64,000 nt of DNA from Calycina herbarum (Eukaryota > Ascomycota > Leotiomycetes > Helotiales > Pezizellaceae): NCBI GenBank assembly GCA_001414485.1, contig LLEY01000100.1, positions 1-64,000 of the forward strand. The letters are read 5' to 3'. The position numbers and the translations under genes were made by a program. Below are positions 1 to 10,411 of the stretch, in pieces (within the stretch, counting starts at the first letter, position 1; each line of letters starts with the position of its first letter). The notes under the pieces were generated by a model. That model was given only the letters and a program-made list of their open reading frames with translations, ran no database searches and was not told the origin of the DNA.

Positions 1-15
1 CCCCCCCCCCCCCCC
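1..15. other. Poly-C run at the window edge
   Basis: Fifteen C in a row open the window directly upstream of an MFS gene that is already in progress. Nothing biological is needed to explain it. A contig end or sequencing homopolymer is the likely cause. Confidence 0.5.
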
Positions 16-73
16 AAACCTTCCTCTGGTATTTTGAATGAGTTTAATAGAAGCTAACTGTTATAAAAACCAG

Positions 74-1479
74 GCTCGATATTCTATTTCGGTTACCTTT
101 TCGCACAATTCCCATCCGGCTATCTTCTTCAACGCCTACCAATCGGAAAATTCCTCTCTCTGGCGACAATTGGATGGGGAATCGTTTTGATAACCACACC
201 AGCATGCACGAGTTTTGCAGGAATTGCTGCGAATCGTTTCTTGTTGGGAGCCATTGAAGCAACAGTCAACCCAGGGTTTGTGCTAATTATGAGCATGTGG
301 TATACCTCTGCGGAGCAGCCACTGAGATTGGAAATTTATTACTGCACCAACGGAATTGCCACCAGTAAGTCCTTTATCGTGTAGTTGAACTGCCAGTAAA
401 GAACTAATTCAAAACAGTGTTTGGCGGCTTGATCGGTTACGCAGTCGGACATATCACCACAGGTCTCGCAAAATGGATGTACGTCTTCCTGATTTTCGGA
501 TCCATCTCCATCGCCTGGGGAATCGTATCCCTTCTCTTCCTTCCAGATCGTAAGCACCCCATCTCCCATCTCTCCATCCAAAACAAACCCCGATCTAACA
601 CCAACTAGTCCCCTCAACAACAAAATTTCTCACCCCCCACGAACGAACCATCGCAGTCGCTCGCGTAGCAGCCAACAGACAAGGAGTCAAAAACCACCAC
701 TTCTCCAAATACCAAGCAATGCAAACCCTCAAAGACCCCAAAACCTGGATCCTCTTCATAATGGCAACCGGCGCCCAAGTTCCCAACTCCGCTCTCACAT
801 CATGGACCTCCATAATCGTGGGTTCCTTCGGCTTCGACACTCTCGGAACACAATACCTACAAATCCCCGGCGGAGCAGTGCAATTTCTCGCTTTAATCTT
901 TGGAGGCTGGGTATGTACAAAGTGGCCGAATAATACCAGGTGTTTGACGATGATTTTCGCAAACTCGGTATGTATCCTAGGCGCAGGTTTGCTTGTGGGA
1001 TTACCGCTTAAGAATAAATGGGGACGGCTGGTAGCTCTTTGGCTATGCTACTTCCAGGGTTTAGGGTTCAGTTTAAGTTTAACTATGATTAGTGGAAATG
1101 TCGCGGGTTACACGAAGAAGCAACTTACTGGGGCGGTGCTTTTTACTGGGTATTGTGTTGGGAATATTATTGGGCCGCAGACTTTCCTTGAGAAGGAAGC
1201 TCGTAAGTCTCATCCTTTGCTACTGTACCAATATTTTCTCCCGCTAACATTGTTCTAGCTAACTATCCTTCGGCATATATCGCTATGTTGGTGGGATATT
1301 CTGTGAAGCTTGTTGCAGTCATTGTTCTTTACGCATATATGTGGAGCGTAAACAAGGCGAGAGATAAGGCGCAGGCGACTGGGATTGCGTCGAATGAAGC
1401 GATTGAGAGAGAGGCTATTGAGCAGGGGATGAACGATGTTACGGAGATTGATAATTTGGGATTCAGATACATTTTATAG
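74..1479 (+). CDS. MFS transporter, allantoate permease (Dal5-like) family, 5' partial
   Basis: This is a proton-coupled plasma-membrane carrier of the anion:cation symporter/allantoate permease family. Fungal members take up allantoate, ureidosuccinate, nicotinate or other small organic acids, and the substrate here cannot be told. Exons are about 74-364, 418-549, 609-1202 and 1259-1479, with three introns of 53-59 nt that all join in frame. The first visible exon starts after a probable intron (29-73) and reads GSIFYFGYLFAQFPSGYLL, the second/third-helix motif of the family. RFLLGAIEA and the paired hydrophobic helices to FRYIL at the end fit the usual C-terminus. The initiator methionine and first helix lie outside the window, and about 410 residues remain of the usual ~500. 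No break is seen in the visible part. Confidence 0.88.
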
Positions 1480-1566
1480 ATACCAAGGGTGGCTGTTGGT
1501 TTGACTTGGTGGTCAATAGCTTGATGCAAAAAGAGTATATTATCGTTGTAACTATCGTTGATGCAT

Positions 1567-1640
1567 ACCGAGTACAAGCTGTACTCGGTTCTACTTAAAT
1601 ACCTGCCCTCCTCGTTAAGCGAGAAGGGCACGTGGAAGTG
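1567..1640. other. Two hairpins downstream of the MFS gene
   Basis: A perfect 9-bp stem (ACCGAGTAC, loop AAGCT, GTACTCGGT, 1567-1589) is followed by a second stem around the CTCG-TTAA-CGAG core near 1601-1630. They lie 90-150 bp past the stop codon, so they probably fall in the 3' UTR. Their function is unknown. The rest of 1480-1802 holds nothing I recognise. Confidence 0.4.
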
Positions 1641-1802
1641 CTAACCACTTTACCGACAGTGGCTTAATAAGAAGATATTCAAGTTTTGACTGAAGGTGTG
1701 GGATTTGCGAATTGTCCGACTTCTCGTCGCTGAATCGAATCGCAAAAAAATGAAGGCATTCCAAAATTCTACAATGCATCACCAACCATCCCCCTCATCC
1801 CT

Positions 1803-2887
1803 CTATCCCCAAACCTGCCGACAACTAATATTAGCCCTCTTCCCCGCCATAAACCCCCTCCACCTCTCGAACTCCTTCCTCGTCCCCTCCCCCTCTCTAA
1901 CAGGCCACCCAGCCAAAAACTCCGGACAAGTCCCTCCCATCACTTTTGGCATAGCATGCCAACTCCATCTCGTCTCTCCATTCATCTGTACCACATCTCC
2001 ACTTCTAACCCTGAGGACTACCATTTCTTGTTCCCTCTTTTCATCGCTCTCGTCTCCCCCTGGCGTCTTGTCTTTGGCAATAATGAAGAGGCCATCGCAG
2101 CCGAGAGAGAAGGATGCGAGACCGCGTTGACATTCTTCTGATACGTCGCGGTGGACGGGCATATAGTCTTTTGGTGAATAAAGGAGGACCACGCCTGATT
2201 CTGGGGTGAAAGAGGAGGGGAAGAGGGTTGTTACCAGTTTGGCGATGTCTGGTGGGAAGGGAGTTGGTGATGTTGTGGGGTAAGAACGGGTTTCCCAGTT
2301 GTATTGGGAGCCGAGGGTTAGCCAGCGGAGTTTCTTTTGGAGGAATTGGACTGTGTTTAGGGGTTTGTGGTTTGAATGTGGGTTGAGTGGTGTAAGCGTA
2401 TTTGGTTTTGAGGACTGAGGAAGGGTGAAGAAGGATGATGGCTGGCTGGTGTTGGAATCTTTTAGGGGAGGGGGATAGGGGATTGTGTAGTCGTGGTGGA
2501 TGTTTGTTTTGTGGAGGGGATTAGAGAGTTCCCTGTGGAGGAGGCGGGAGATCATCATTACTTGACATTCTGGGGGGAGGAGACTGGGAAATAATTTCAA
2601 TCCTGTAAATATGATCAGTTCCGGTTTTCTATTTCTTTTGAAGGGAAAGAATGATGATACGTACCGGGAAAACTGGTATGTTCGTAAACAGTACAGGCCT
2701 TGACTTCCACCCCTGTGTCAACACTTACACATAAATCCTCTCCACTTTCCTGGAATTCCCGTTGGGCTTCTGTGATCACCTCTGCAGAAATTGTGTCTAC
2801 GGGTATGATACCTTCTTTTTGGGTTTCGGTCAATCCTCTTCTGAAATCTACGACTGAGAGGTCTTTGGAGACTTCAGCGTCAGACAT
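1803..2887 (-). CDS. AlkB-like 2-oxoglutarate/Fe(II) dioxygenase (ALKBH1 type)
   Basis: This predicted oxidative demethylase of nucleic acids is of the ALKBH1-like group, using Fe(II) and 2-oxoglutarate. Exons on the minus strand are 2887-2665 and 2602-1803, separated by a 62-nt intron with GTACGT and TTTACAG ends, giving about 340 aa. The LRWLTLGSQYNW segment matches the ALKBH1 substrate-lid region. MPVHRDVSEE supplies the HxD iron ligands, WHAMPKV the distal histidine, and RANISCRQVW the C-terminal RxNxSxR 2-oxoglutarate-binding motif. All key residues are present, so it is probably active. It is divergently arranged with the 2EXR gene across 740 bp. The exact substrate (tRNA m1A, mtDNA or other) cannot be inferred. 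Confidence 0.87.
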
Positions 2888-3627
2888 TTTTTGGTAGTGG
2901 AAGTAGAGGTCGCATATTGCGTGAGGGGGGAGGGCGTGGGTATCATGATGTTTCTATCAATCACGTTAATTCTCATTCCTGCTTCAAAAACTCAGAAGTC
3001 AGAAGTGAGTCTGAATCATCAAGGACTTACCGATTCAGAAGAGTCCATCACGTGACTATGATTATCCCACTTTTGGCGTTTTCGATGCGGGTTTTCTCCG
3101 CCACAACAGGGGTTCCGTTGCTCGAAAATTCTCCAGAGACTCGATGCAGCAGCCGAATTTAGATTTTTGGTGAGACAAGGTGAGTTGGACGTGCTATTTT
3201 CTGCGTATCGTTGTACGGAGTACTAGATGTTTGTAGGTGTTTGGGTTTTTTTGAGTGGCTTGTGAGGTGACACTAGGCGAGTACGCTAGTCCTGGTTTGG
3301 TGACCGCATTTTGTTTTTGTTCAATTTATGGTTAGTTAGTGAGATCTTGTTATTGGCTCAATAAGAAGAAAGATAAATCTTGGTTATTGAGAAGTACTTT
3401 GAAGATCAATCAAGGTGTGAAATTTTTGTAGTGAATTTTGAGAACCGAGAGAAAGGAGCAATAGTCCAGTTCAGGATTTATTCAACTACCCTTGATGAAT
3501 CACTTACCCCTCATCCGGAATGTGTCACTCCTACAATATTATTCCCTGCACTTCAAAGAACATTTAAAGATACGTTCTACGTCTCCCCATCCTACTTCTT
3601 CCTTCATGAAACTCAGCACCAACAAAA
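2888..3627. other. Intergenic, divergent promoter region
   Basis: 740 bp separate the AlkB-like gene (leftward) from the 2EXR gene (rightward). It presumably carries both promoters. I see no convincing coding frame or repeat. Confidence 0.5.
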
Positions 3628-4479
3628 ATGTCACAAACAGAAGCGACCACAACCTTCCCTCTTTTCCCTTTTCTGCCATACGAACTTCGCATGGAAATAT
3701 GGATCCACGCCCTCGACGATCTGCCAATTACAAGACAACCAAAATGCATTTCACTCGACAATTTTACTTATGACCACGTACGAAACATCTACCCTACTTT
3801 ATCGAAGAACCCTCCTCCCGGTCAGATTCAGAGTCGAACTCGTGGTATCGTTCATTCCTCACCACTGGAACCTGAATTGTGTCTCGTATGTCCAGAAGCT
3901 CGTATGGCATACGACAAAACACAAACACTCTTGTTCTACAAGCAAGAGCTCCCATCTGCAAAGTAGGACTTCAATACCCCTCGATACGTGCCCGTGACAG
4001 CGAACTTGGATACCGGTATACTTCTGTTCCCAAAAATGGCATCTATTGCTCAAGTTATTGCCCTAGTGGAAATTATGGGTTCCTCAGTTTGTAGAAAGAT
4101 CCGTCATGTCGGACACCACTTAAGCGATAACCTACCTGTTCGGGACCCTGTCACAAAATGTTGGAAGTCCCTTGAAACAGACAATATCTGGCCGGTTGTT
4201 TTCCAGGCATCCCCAAATTTGATTTCGGAAAACTCCATTGACATGGAGAAATTTCGGGCTACTGAAGAGGAGTTGGGAGCCTCGGAGAATGATGCGCTCA
4301 AGCTATTTGAGAACCTTAGTAGTGCTGTTAAAGGGGCACGTAAGTATCATTGGATGCCTGACTCTTTTTCATATGAAGGGAAAGGTTTTTTGCCAAATGA
4401 TACGATAATGTTGCGATTTTTGAAGCTAGAGAAAGTTGATTTATCGCTGGATGAAAGTAAAGGATTCTTGCTGGCATGA
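3628..4479 (+). pseudogene. 2EXR-domain protein with an in-frame stop
   Basis: The 2EXR family is an F-box-like domain common in filamentous fungi with no proven function. The N-terminus FPLFPFLPYELRMEIWIHAL (residues about 10-29) is the diagnostic first motif. The second, LCLVCPEARMAY, lies at about residues 86-97. The frame runs from ATG 3628 to 4479 but is cut by a TAG at 3964-3966. The sequence after the stop continues in the same frame for about 170 residues with family-like content (YVPVTANLDTGILLFP). A CAG-to-TAG change would explain it. An 81-nt intron (3886-3966) would also remove the stop, but it would delete the conserved CPEAR motif. A gene that really ends at 3966, as a 112-aa short form, is another possibility. 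Confidence 0.6.
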
Positions 4480-4670
4480 AAAGAAACCTGGGAGTTGTTT
4501 TAAATTATGTATCATAGGAATAAATTTCATGGGGGGTGGCAAATATGCGCTGCTTGACACTTAAGATATCTTTCTGATTTAAAGCATCGGTAACTTTATT
4601 ACCGGTTCGTAAATTCATTAAACCTCACTTTGACCTACTTCTAGCAGACCCCAAAAGTACCACATAATGT

Positions 4671-5323
4671 TTACAAATACCAAAATAGCTCCCTTCCATA
4701 CATCAGATAGTGCACCCTTGCAGCCTTGAGATTTCAAATTAGCGAACGATCTTGAGCAAAAGAATACAAATTCCAGACTCACGTCCTTAGCATTTTGTTG
4801 ATTCTGTTTAATCCCACCAGAAAACATAGTCTGCAAAATGTCCAAATTGGCCTTATCAGTAGTAGTTTTCCCAGTCAATGCCGATGCCATCTTCAACTCG
4901 GTAGCCTGAGCCATTTGAACCTTTTCACAAACCCGTCAGCCATATCTCTCCAAAAACACTTAAGTGTGAGAATTTACCTTTCCTAAACCTGCAATTGCAG
5001 GATTCCCAGCTGGGGCCATCTTCTGATTGAGCTCTCGTTGTGTGGCACCCATTTTCACAATCACAACTAATTGTGTTTGTGACTTCTGGATTGGTGCATC
5101 ATTCAGTGGCTTCATGGCTTGTTGAGATTGAATCATTTTCGTTTGGGATTGTTCTTGTTGTTGGATCATGATGTTTTTTGTTGATTCCCCCTACGAGGGA
5201 TCTTATTTCCGATGAGCATGCTGCGCGAGCTACGATCGATGGGTTGACAAGAGGAGTCGCAGTGGTGACTGAGAGACTGAGTATGAAGAGGAGACCGGAA
5301 GTGAAGAAGGAGACAGGAGCCAT
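4671..5323 (-). pseudogene. Small secreted protein with a 1-nt frameshift in an A6 run
   Basis: This is an unnamed fungal secreted protein of about 190 aa. It opens with a clear signal peptide (MAPVSFFTSGLLFILSLSVT) and a mature part beginning ACSSEIRSLVGG. About 48 residues in, at the run of six A on the minus strand (plus 5172-5177), the frame shifts. The downstream frame continues with coherent coding content (IMIQQQEQSQTKMIQ, VKMGATQRELNQK). Introns 4977-4921 and probably 4782-4725 have good GT..AG ends, and the second leads to a stop at 4671. The Gln/Ala-rich helical body resembles secreted proteins I have seen in other ascomycetes, but I cannot name a family. The frameshift is either a homopolymer sequencing error or a recent inactivation. 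Confidence 0.55.
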
Positions 5324-6107
5324 TTCGAATCGAAGGTTGACAAGTGTACTGAAAAGATGATTAAAAGTATTTAGTGATAGAAAGGAAGCTATTGTGGGAT
5401 AAGAATGGTTAGTGAGAATGTAACGGCCGGTAGCGACATCGAGAAGACTTTATGTTAACATTAAACATTTTCTCATTCTTTGGACTACACATTCCCATCC
5501 CTCCAAATATGAACACCTGAACGAAACCAGTTAGCCCGTTACGTTCTTGAACTATCTTCAACGGAAACATTTTACAAGAGGTTAAACACAAAAGAGTTAC
5601 TTCGAAGTATCTTGAGACGCCCAAAAAATGCACTCTATTGAGGATCGTGCAGAAGCTTGGACTTTAAGTTAGGCTAATTAATCCAAAAGGCTCTAATGCC
5701 TAGAAAGCATTTTCCATTTCAGCGAATCAAGACTCCGGATTCTTGATAGTTCGTTTTGTTTCTCGTTTGACGATCGGCAGTGCACGGTAGAGTTGGGGAG
5801 GAATAAGGTTATTTCAGTACCCGAAGCAGGGATCTTGAAAGCTTTCATCCCCTCCAGCAATGGGGCTGGATGGCAGCGAAGCTTTGTCATTATTTGAACA
5901 GATGTTGAAACAAACCCCATACAATCTCAACGGGTTATCAGCCCCCCTAAAATTGCCGATGATTCGTTTACCGGGTTTTTGGGCAAAGTCAAAAGTTATG
6001 ACGATTTCTTCAGGAAGAGAGATAAAATCCCGCACTTGCATTTATGAGGCTCAGCTTCTACAGTACCTGTGCCCTGCTGTTGTTACTTTCCCAGAAACAA
6101 ACTTACT
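5324..6107. other. Intergenic, nothing recognised
   Basis: 784 bp lie between the start of the secreted-protein gene and the 3' end of the RTA1 gene. Short open frames on both strands look random and carry no family motif. Confidence 0.4.
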
Positions 6108-7252
6108 TCAGATACTCCGGTCGAGAATGACCTCCTCGAACCCCTCAAGTTCAATGTGGGGAGCTCTGGAATTGTCCGAAGACTCCGTAACTACGGGTAC
6201 CACAACGTCACTTTCATTCTCCTTCATTTTTCCCCATTTCCAGCCAACTTCTTCCCATTTGGGACTAAACGCCAGTCCAGGATGCAGTGCGGTTAATGTC
6301 GTTGAAGCCAAGACAATCATACCACCTTCAAGAAGCATGAATGGAACTTCCTGGTTAGCGAGTCTCCCACTAACACCACCCCAAAGTTCCACGATTCGAA
6401 ATATGGACCGGATCAAAATACAGAGGGTGGTTATTGCGAGACCTAGGGTAAATTAGTTGGGGAAAATGAAAAGAGAGAGGAGAGCAAACATACCAATAAA
6501 GAGGAACTGAACCCTAGTTCTCTTTTTGGCGTCCGATGGATTGCCCCTCTCATTTGTTCTCCAGTTTCCTTCTCTCCTCACTTGCCATTCGTATTCCATT
6601 GCAAGTCCCATGAATATCAGAAGACTGACGGTTTGAAAGATCAACCCAGCAACCATAATATGTATACCATGATCACTATCCAACTTTCTCCCAGAAATGA
6701 CTGAAGCCGCACCACCGGAGGCTTGCAAAAAGAGAGAGATAGTGTCGGCTGTCATGAAAAGGATAAAAGTATCTTTTGGAGAGAAGCGATAGTGTGGAGT
6801 CCCGTAAAAGACCATGATGCGAGAAAATGTGAAGTAGATGGCCGCAGTGAAGAATACTGGCGCGATAGTGATACTGATGAGATATCTATAATTCGTCAGA
6901 ATGGCAAGGATCAATGAAAAGGAGCGAGATCATACGTGAGAAATGGAGCAGTTCGGAATGGGTTGAAATGAAGTTGTATCCTCCCAATATATCCCACAAT
7001 TTCGGCGATGAAACCTATCACCATCGCTATGGAAAACGACCATGTTCGAAATATATATAATTGGTAAGCGTGCATCAGAACTAGTAACCCAAATATAGAT
7101 AGGTAGAAAGCATTTCCAGCTAGAGAAGGAATGTATTTAACTGTGGTTAGGACCAGAGGGCATGTTTCGGTGGTGCAGCCTGTCAGTGTGGCCATTTTGG
7201 CGAGGCAAGACAACGTTTGAGGCTGGTCAATGTAAAATGCGCAATTCGGCAA
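6108..7252 (-). CDS. RTA1-like seven-helix membrane protein
   Basis: The RTA1/RTM1 family contains fungal membrane proteins of the plasma membrane or ER with about seven helices. They are linked to resistance to 7-aminocholesterol or toxic molasses components and to phospholipid or sphingoid-base handling. Minus-strand exons are 7252-6936, 6885-6494 and 6442-6108, with introns of 50 and 51 nt. All join in frame to give 347 aa. Family landmarks are AEIVGYIGR in helix 2-3, TAAIYFTFSRI, QASGGA after helix 4 (the family's Q-xx-GGG-like motif) and RSIFRIVELWGG with a following ExxxY-like region (LANQEVPFMLLEG). The C-terminal tail of about 45 residues is acidic and Ser-rich, as usual. Start ATG 7252 gives a short extracellular N-terminus with several Cys. 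There is no sign of decay. Confidence 0.9.
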
Positions 7253-7754
7253 GATATAAAACGGTCTTAGAAGCTCTGGTGTACGATTTCGAATTCTTAT
7301 AGGATCATTTGAATGGAAGTGAGAACGTGAGGAAGTGAATGGTAACTATAGATTCGAAAGTCATAAGATGAATCATCGTGACCACAACCACAATCACTGG
7401 CTGAGAATGATTTGAGGAAAGGATGAAAGTAAAATTGCGCCAACAATTCGAAAAACTATCATTCAACTACTTTGTCCCTAAACTTTGTGCTTGTGTTTCA
7501 ATTCAATTCATTTTTGGTTCAAGGTGAGTACTTCTTTCTTTGTGAGCAGAATAGTACTGTGTTAGGACATTCATCCTTTGTTGTCACAATAAAATCAGTT
7601 TGACTAGCGAATGGGCACCAAACAGTAGTAATTTAGAAATAAATAATGGCCCCCTAGAGCGTAAGAATAGTATAAATCCATTCGAAATGAATAAATTTTA
7701 CGAGGTTGAATCTACACAAGCTACACCAAAAGAAGAAGCAAATAACCACTTACA
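7253..7754. other. Intergenic, divergent promoter region
   Basis: 502 bp lie between the RTA1 gene (leftward) and the SprT-like gene (rightward). An open frame at 7600-7754 lacks an ATG and runs into the SprT-like gene in another frame, so it is more likely a leader than an exon. Confidence 0.4.
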
Positions 7755-8645
7755 ATGGACGCGATTAAGAAAATCTTTTCCCGCTGGGGAAAAAACACAC
7801 CACCCCAGAAATATAAAGTCGTCCCAGACAGTACGACGAAAGTTCGAGTCATTCATCTTTACCAACACCTCAATATTGATGAAATTTTACCACGAAAGCA
7901 CCCCCGGTTTTTCAAAGACTATGATCCCGGTATCTTGCAGAAGTCGGCTTACTGCGCGTTAGAACTTCCGTACTTCATCACTTCCCTCGTCCAACGTTTT
8001 GAACAAGACCCCAAGGCAAAAGCCCTCCTCTCTTCACCAATTCTTAAACTTGAGACCTACAAAGGATTTCTCGACCGTTTAAGCCGCTGGAAGAATATGC
8101 TCAATAGGTGTTTCTTTGCAGGCTCCCTTTCTAATACCGATATAGTTTTAGAAAATATGAATCCCAGACGCGCTGGCTATTGCTTCTGGTCACCCGAAAA
8201 GAGCGAAATACACATTAACCCTGAAAGCGAAATGCCATACAATTTCACTGGGACCTTCGAGGAATTCTCTATTAGCGCTTTACTTCACGAAATGGTGCAT
8301 ATTTTCATGTTCTCTTATCTCTGTCAGGAGAGTTGTTGTGACAGTAGGTCGTTCATGCATCCTTCTTGTGGTGGAATTGGTTCTTGTGGACACGGCCCAC
8401 CGTTTCTTGATAGTTTGTCAGTGATCACTGATAGCTTGAGACGTGTGGTTGAGTGGCCTGTAGATCCACTCATAGAAATGAGCGCCCAGATTTCTATGTG
8501 TATCGATGATTGGCAACCAAATATCACCCAGCTAGAACTTTGGGGACTTGACCTGTTGATCTGGGGTGACGTCGATACTTGGGACAAATGCCGAGACAAA
8601 ATTCTCCAGCAAAGGGCAGCGGCAACTGGTATGATAGAAGAGTAA
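7755..8645 (+). CDS. SprT-like zinc metalloprotein
   Basis: A single-exon gene of 296 aa. Residues 175-184 read ALLHEMVHIF, an HExxH zincin motif (H178, E179, H182). It is followed after a Cys-rich stretch by GHGPPF (H213), the third-ligand position of SprT-like proteases. Spartan/SprT-like enzymes cleave DNA-crosslinked proteins, but many stand-alone fungal SprT-like proteins have no assigned role. The Cys-rich insertion between H182 and H213 (about six Cys) is unusual and could bind a second metal or form disulfides. No signal peptide is seen, and the N-terminus is basic. ATG 7755 is the first in this frame. The following region has no obvious UIM or PIP box, so a true Spartan role is doubtful. 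Confidence 0.7.
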   Translation: MDAIKKIFSRWGKNTPPQKYKVVPDSTTKVRVIHLYQHLNIDEILPRKHPRFFKDYDPGILQKSAYCALELPYFITSLVQRFEQDPKAKALLSSPILKLETYKGFLDRLSRWKNMLNRCFFAGSLSNTDIVLENMNPRRAGYCFWSPEKSEIHINPESEMPYNFTGTFEEFSISALLHEMVHIFMFSYLCQESCCDSRSFMHPSCGGIGSCGHGPPFLDSLSVITDSLRRVVEWPVDPLIEMSAQISMCIDDWQPNITQLELWGLDLLIWGDVDTWDKCRDKILQQRAAATGMIEE

Positions 8646-10411
8646 ACGGGTAAGTAAAACTTCTCCTAGGGTAAACTCTAGTTGGAAGAAGTTACAGTAG
8701 AAGAAATTTAGCTGGAAAAATCTCAGAAAATCGAACAAACAAAGATTGCTTCAAACTAATGTTGAAATTTTGCAGTCCCAATCGTGATTTATTCCCAAAA
8801 TGTACGAGAACTGTTGGAAAAAAGAAGTCGCTCTCTCACAACTAGCAAACGTAATGGGACGCCCCTCGAAAACTAACTTAATTAGGGTCCCTTGAAAATT
8901 TCAAGCTCAAGCTCACACTAGCACTTCCAAGATGGATCAATGATGAAGCACTAATATGAATAGATGTAACATAATAAAAGATCCGCAAATCCAGAACAAA
9001 AATAAAGCATTACTGCCTCCCCATTAACACTTGTCAAAATTCTCGACTTCTGAATGAATTTGAGTACACTTGACAATCTCCATCGATGCCTCATTTAGTT
9101 CGCATCTCAAAGGTATCTACGAAATCTAATAAACTCAATGGAGCAATATATACGGAGTGACCGTCGCTTTTACTGACCTCACTCTTCAGCTGCGTTGAAA
9201 TATCGAGTAATAAAACCCCATGAATAAAATCCTATCCTCGATAAACTTCGACACGCTCATAAATTCCCCGCAAAACCTCGTACGAGAGACGAAGCAGGGT
9301 CTTCGAAGTCAAAGGAACGAAACCCTCAATCCTTACGGGGAAAGCCGGCTGACACCCATCGCGATATTGAAAGTCGAATCTGCCTAATAACTTGACAAGC
9401 TGAGAGTATGAAATTGGATCCGATTTCTGCCGGGGGGGGGGGGGGACTGCAGAAGGTTTCCAGGTGAGAAAGAAGCCAGGACACCGAATGGCGCCATTTT
9501 CCACGGGTTTTCGAACTCTCCACAACCACCTTGGAATTTGATTCGAGCCGATTTAAAACGAGAACGATAAAGAACTTGAACAAGCGATGAGAATGATATC
9601 GCAATGTCGCAGTGCCGGAAAAAATACCCTCTAGCATGAATCACGGGCCAGCCACCAAATACAGCTCCACAAAGAGATCTAGATTTGAGATCTGGGCTGT
9701 TAATTATGTTCCATTGCCAAGGAGCTTGTGAAATGAGCAGATACGAGGAGGAAAAGCAAATGTAGGCTAAGCTTGTGGTGATACCGACAAACTGGTTGTA
9801 TACTGATCTGAGTTGAAAATTACGGCACAAACAGGAGGTCGGGTCTGCTTGCGTACCCCCTCATCCCTCCTGATACTCTCTTCAATATGTTTGGTGGATA
9901 TGCCTTGAAGGCTTGCATTGTGAGGATTTATCGGACAATCTTATTCCAAAGCTGGGAAAACTTCTTGGTGGGGGTTGACGTGAGATGCATTTAGCTAATT
10001 AGGTACTATGAAACCCTAGCCGGAAATAGCTTTCCCTCGGCGTTTGAGATATTCAAAGTCGATAAAAAGACACTCGACAAATAGATCTATTTTGCAAGCA
10101 CGACAAGAAAGCCAACAAGAGTTCATAAATTTAGCATGATTCGAAAAGACCCAAAGAACTCATAGCGGCCGACAAGACAACAATTTTAGGCGCGGGGATG
10201 ATATCGGCCCTAGCTCTTGACAGCGGCCTCCCCTGAGGGAAAGCCAAGCCTGGTACCCTGTAGGATTTGCGGCCCCCTAAACGGGGGTCGTTCTCAAATG
10301 GATAAGCACTTGCTCAGTGACGACACATTTGGAGGAGTAATGTTTTCCAGCGCACATTCCAATGTCAAAACGTTTTGAATCTCTCATCGCATGGAACAAA
10401 TTCCAATAAAA
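8646..10411. other. Intergenic region with a G14 run
   Basis: 1.77 kb without a gene I can support. 9432-9445 is a run of fourteen G. Minus-strand open frames at 9232-9830 change frame across that run and show no family motif. Several CGG-containing sites near 10168-10270 could bind Zn2Cys6 regulators, as a guess only. Confidence 0.4.

Noticed and set aside
3886..3966. 81-nt intron that would remove the TAG in the 2EXR gene
   Set aside because: Kept as an alternative only. It would excise the conserved CPEAR motif and has no good branch site.
5860..6456. 198-codon plus-strand frame
   Set aside because: It lies antisense to the third exon of the RTA1 gene, which has clear family motifs and good introns.
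9232..9830. Three overlapping minus-strand frames that might be a membrane protein gene
   Set aside because: They change frame across the G14 run, have no recognised motif and no good splice sites that I could link.
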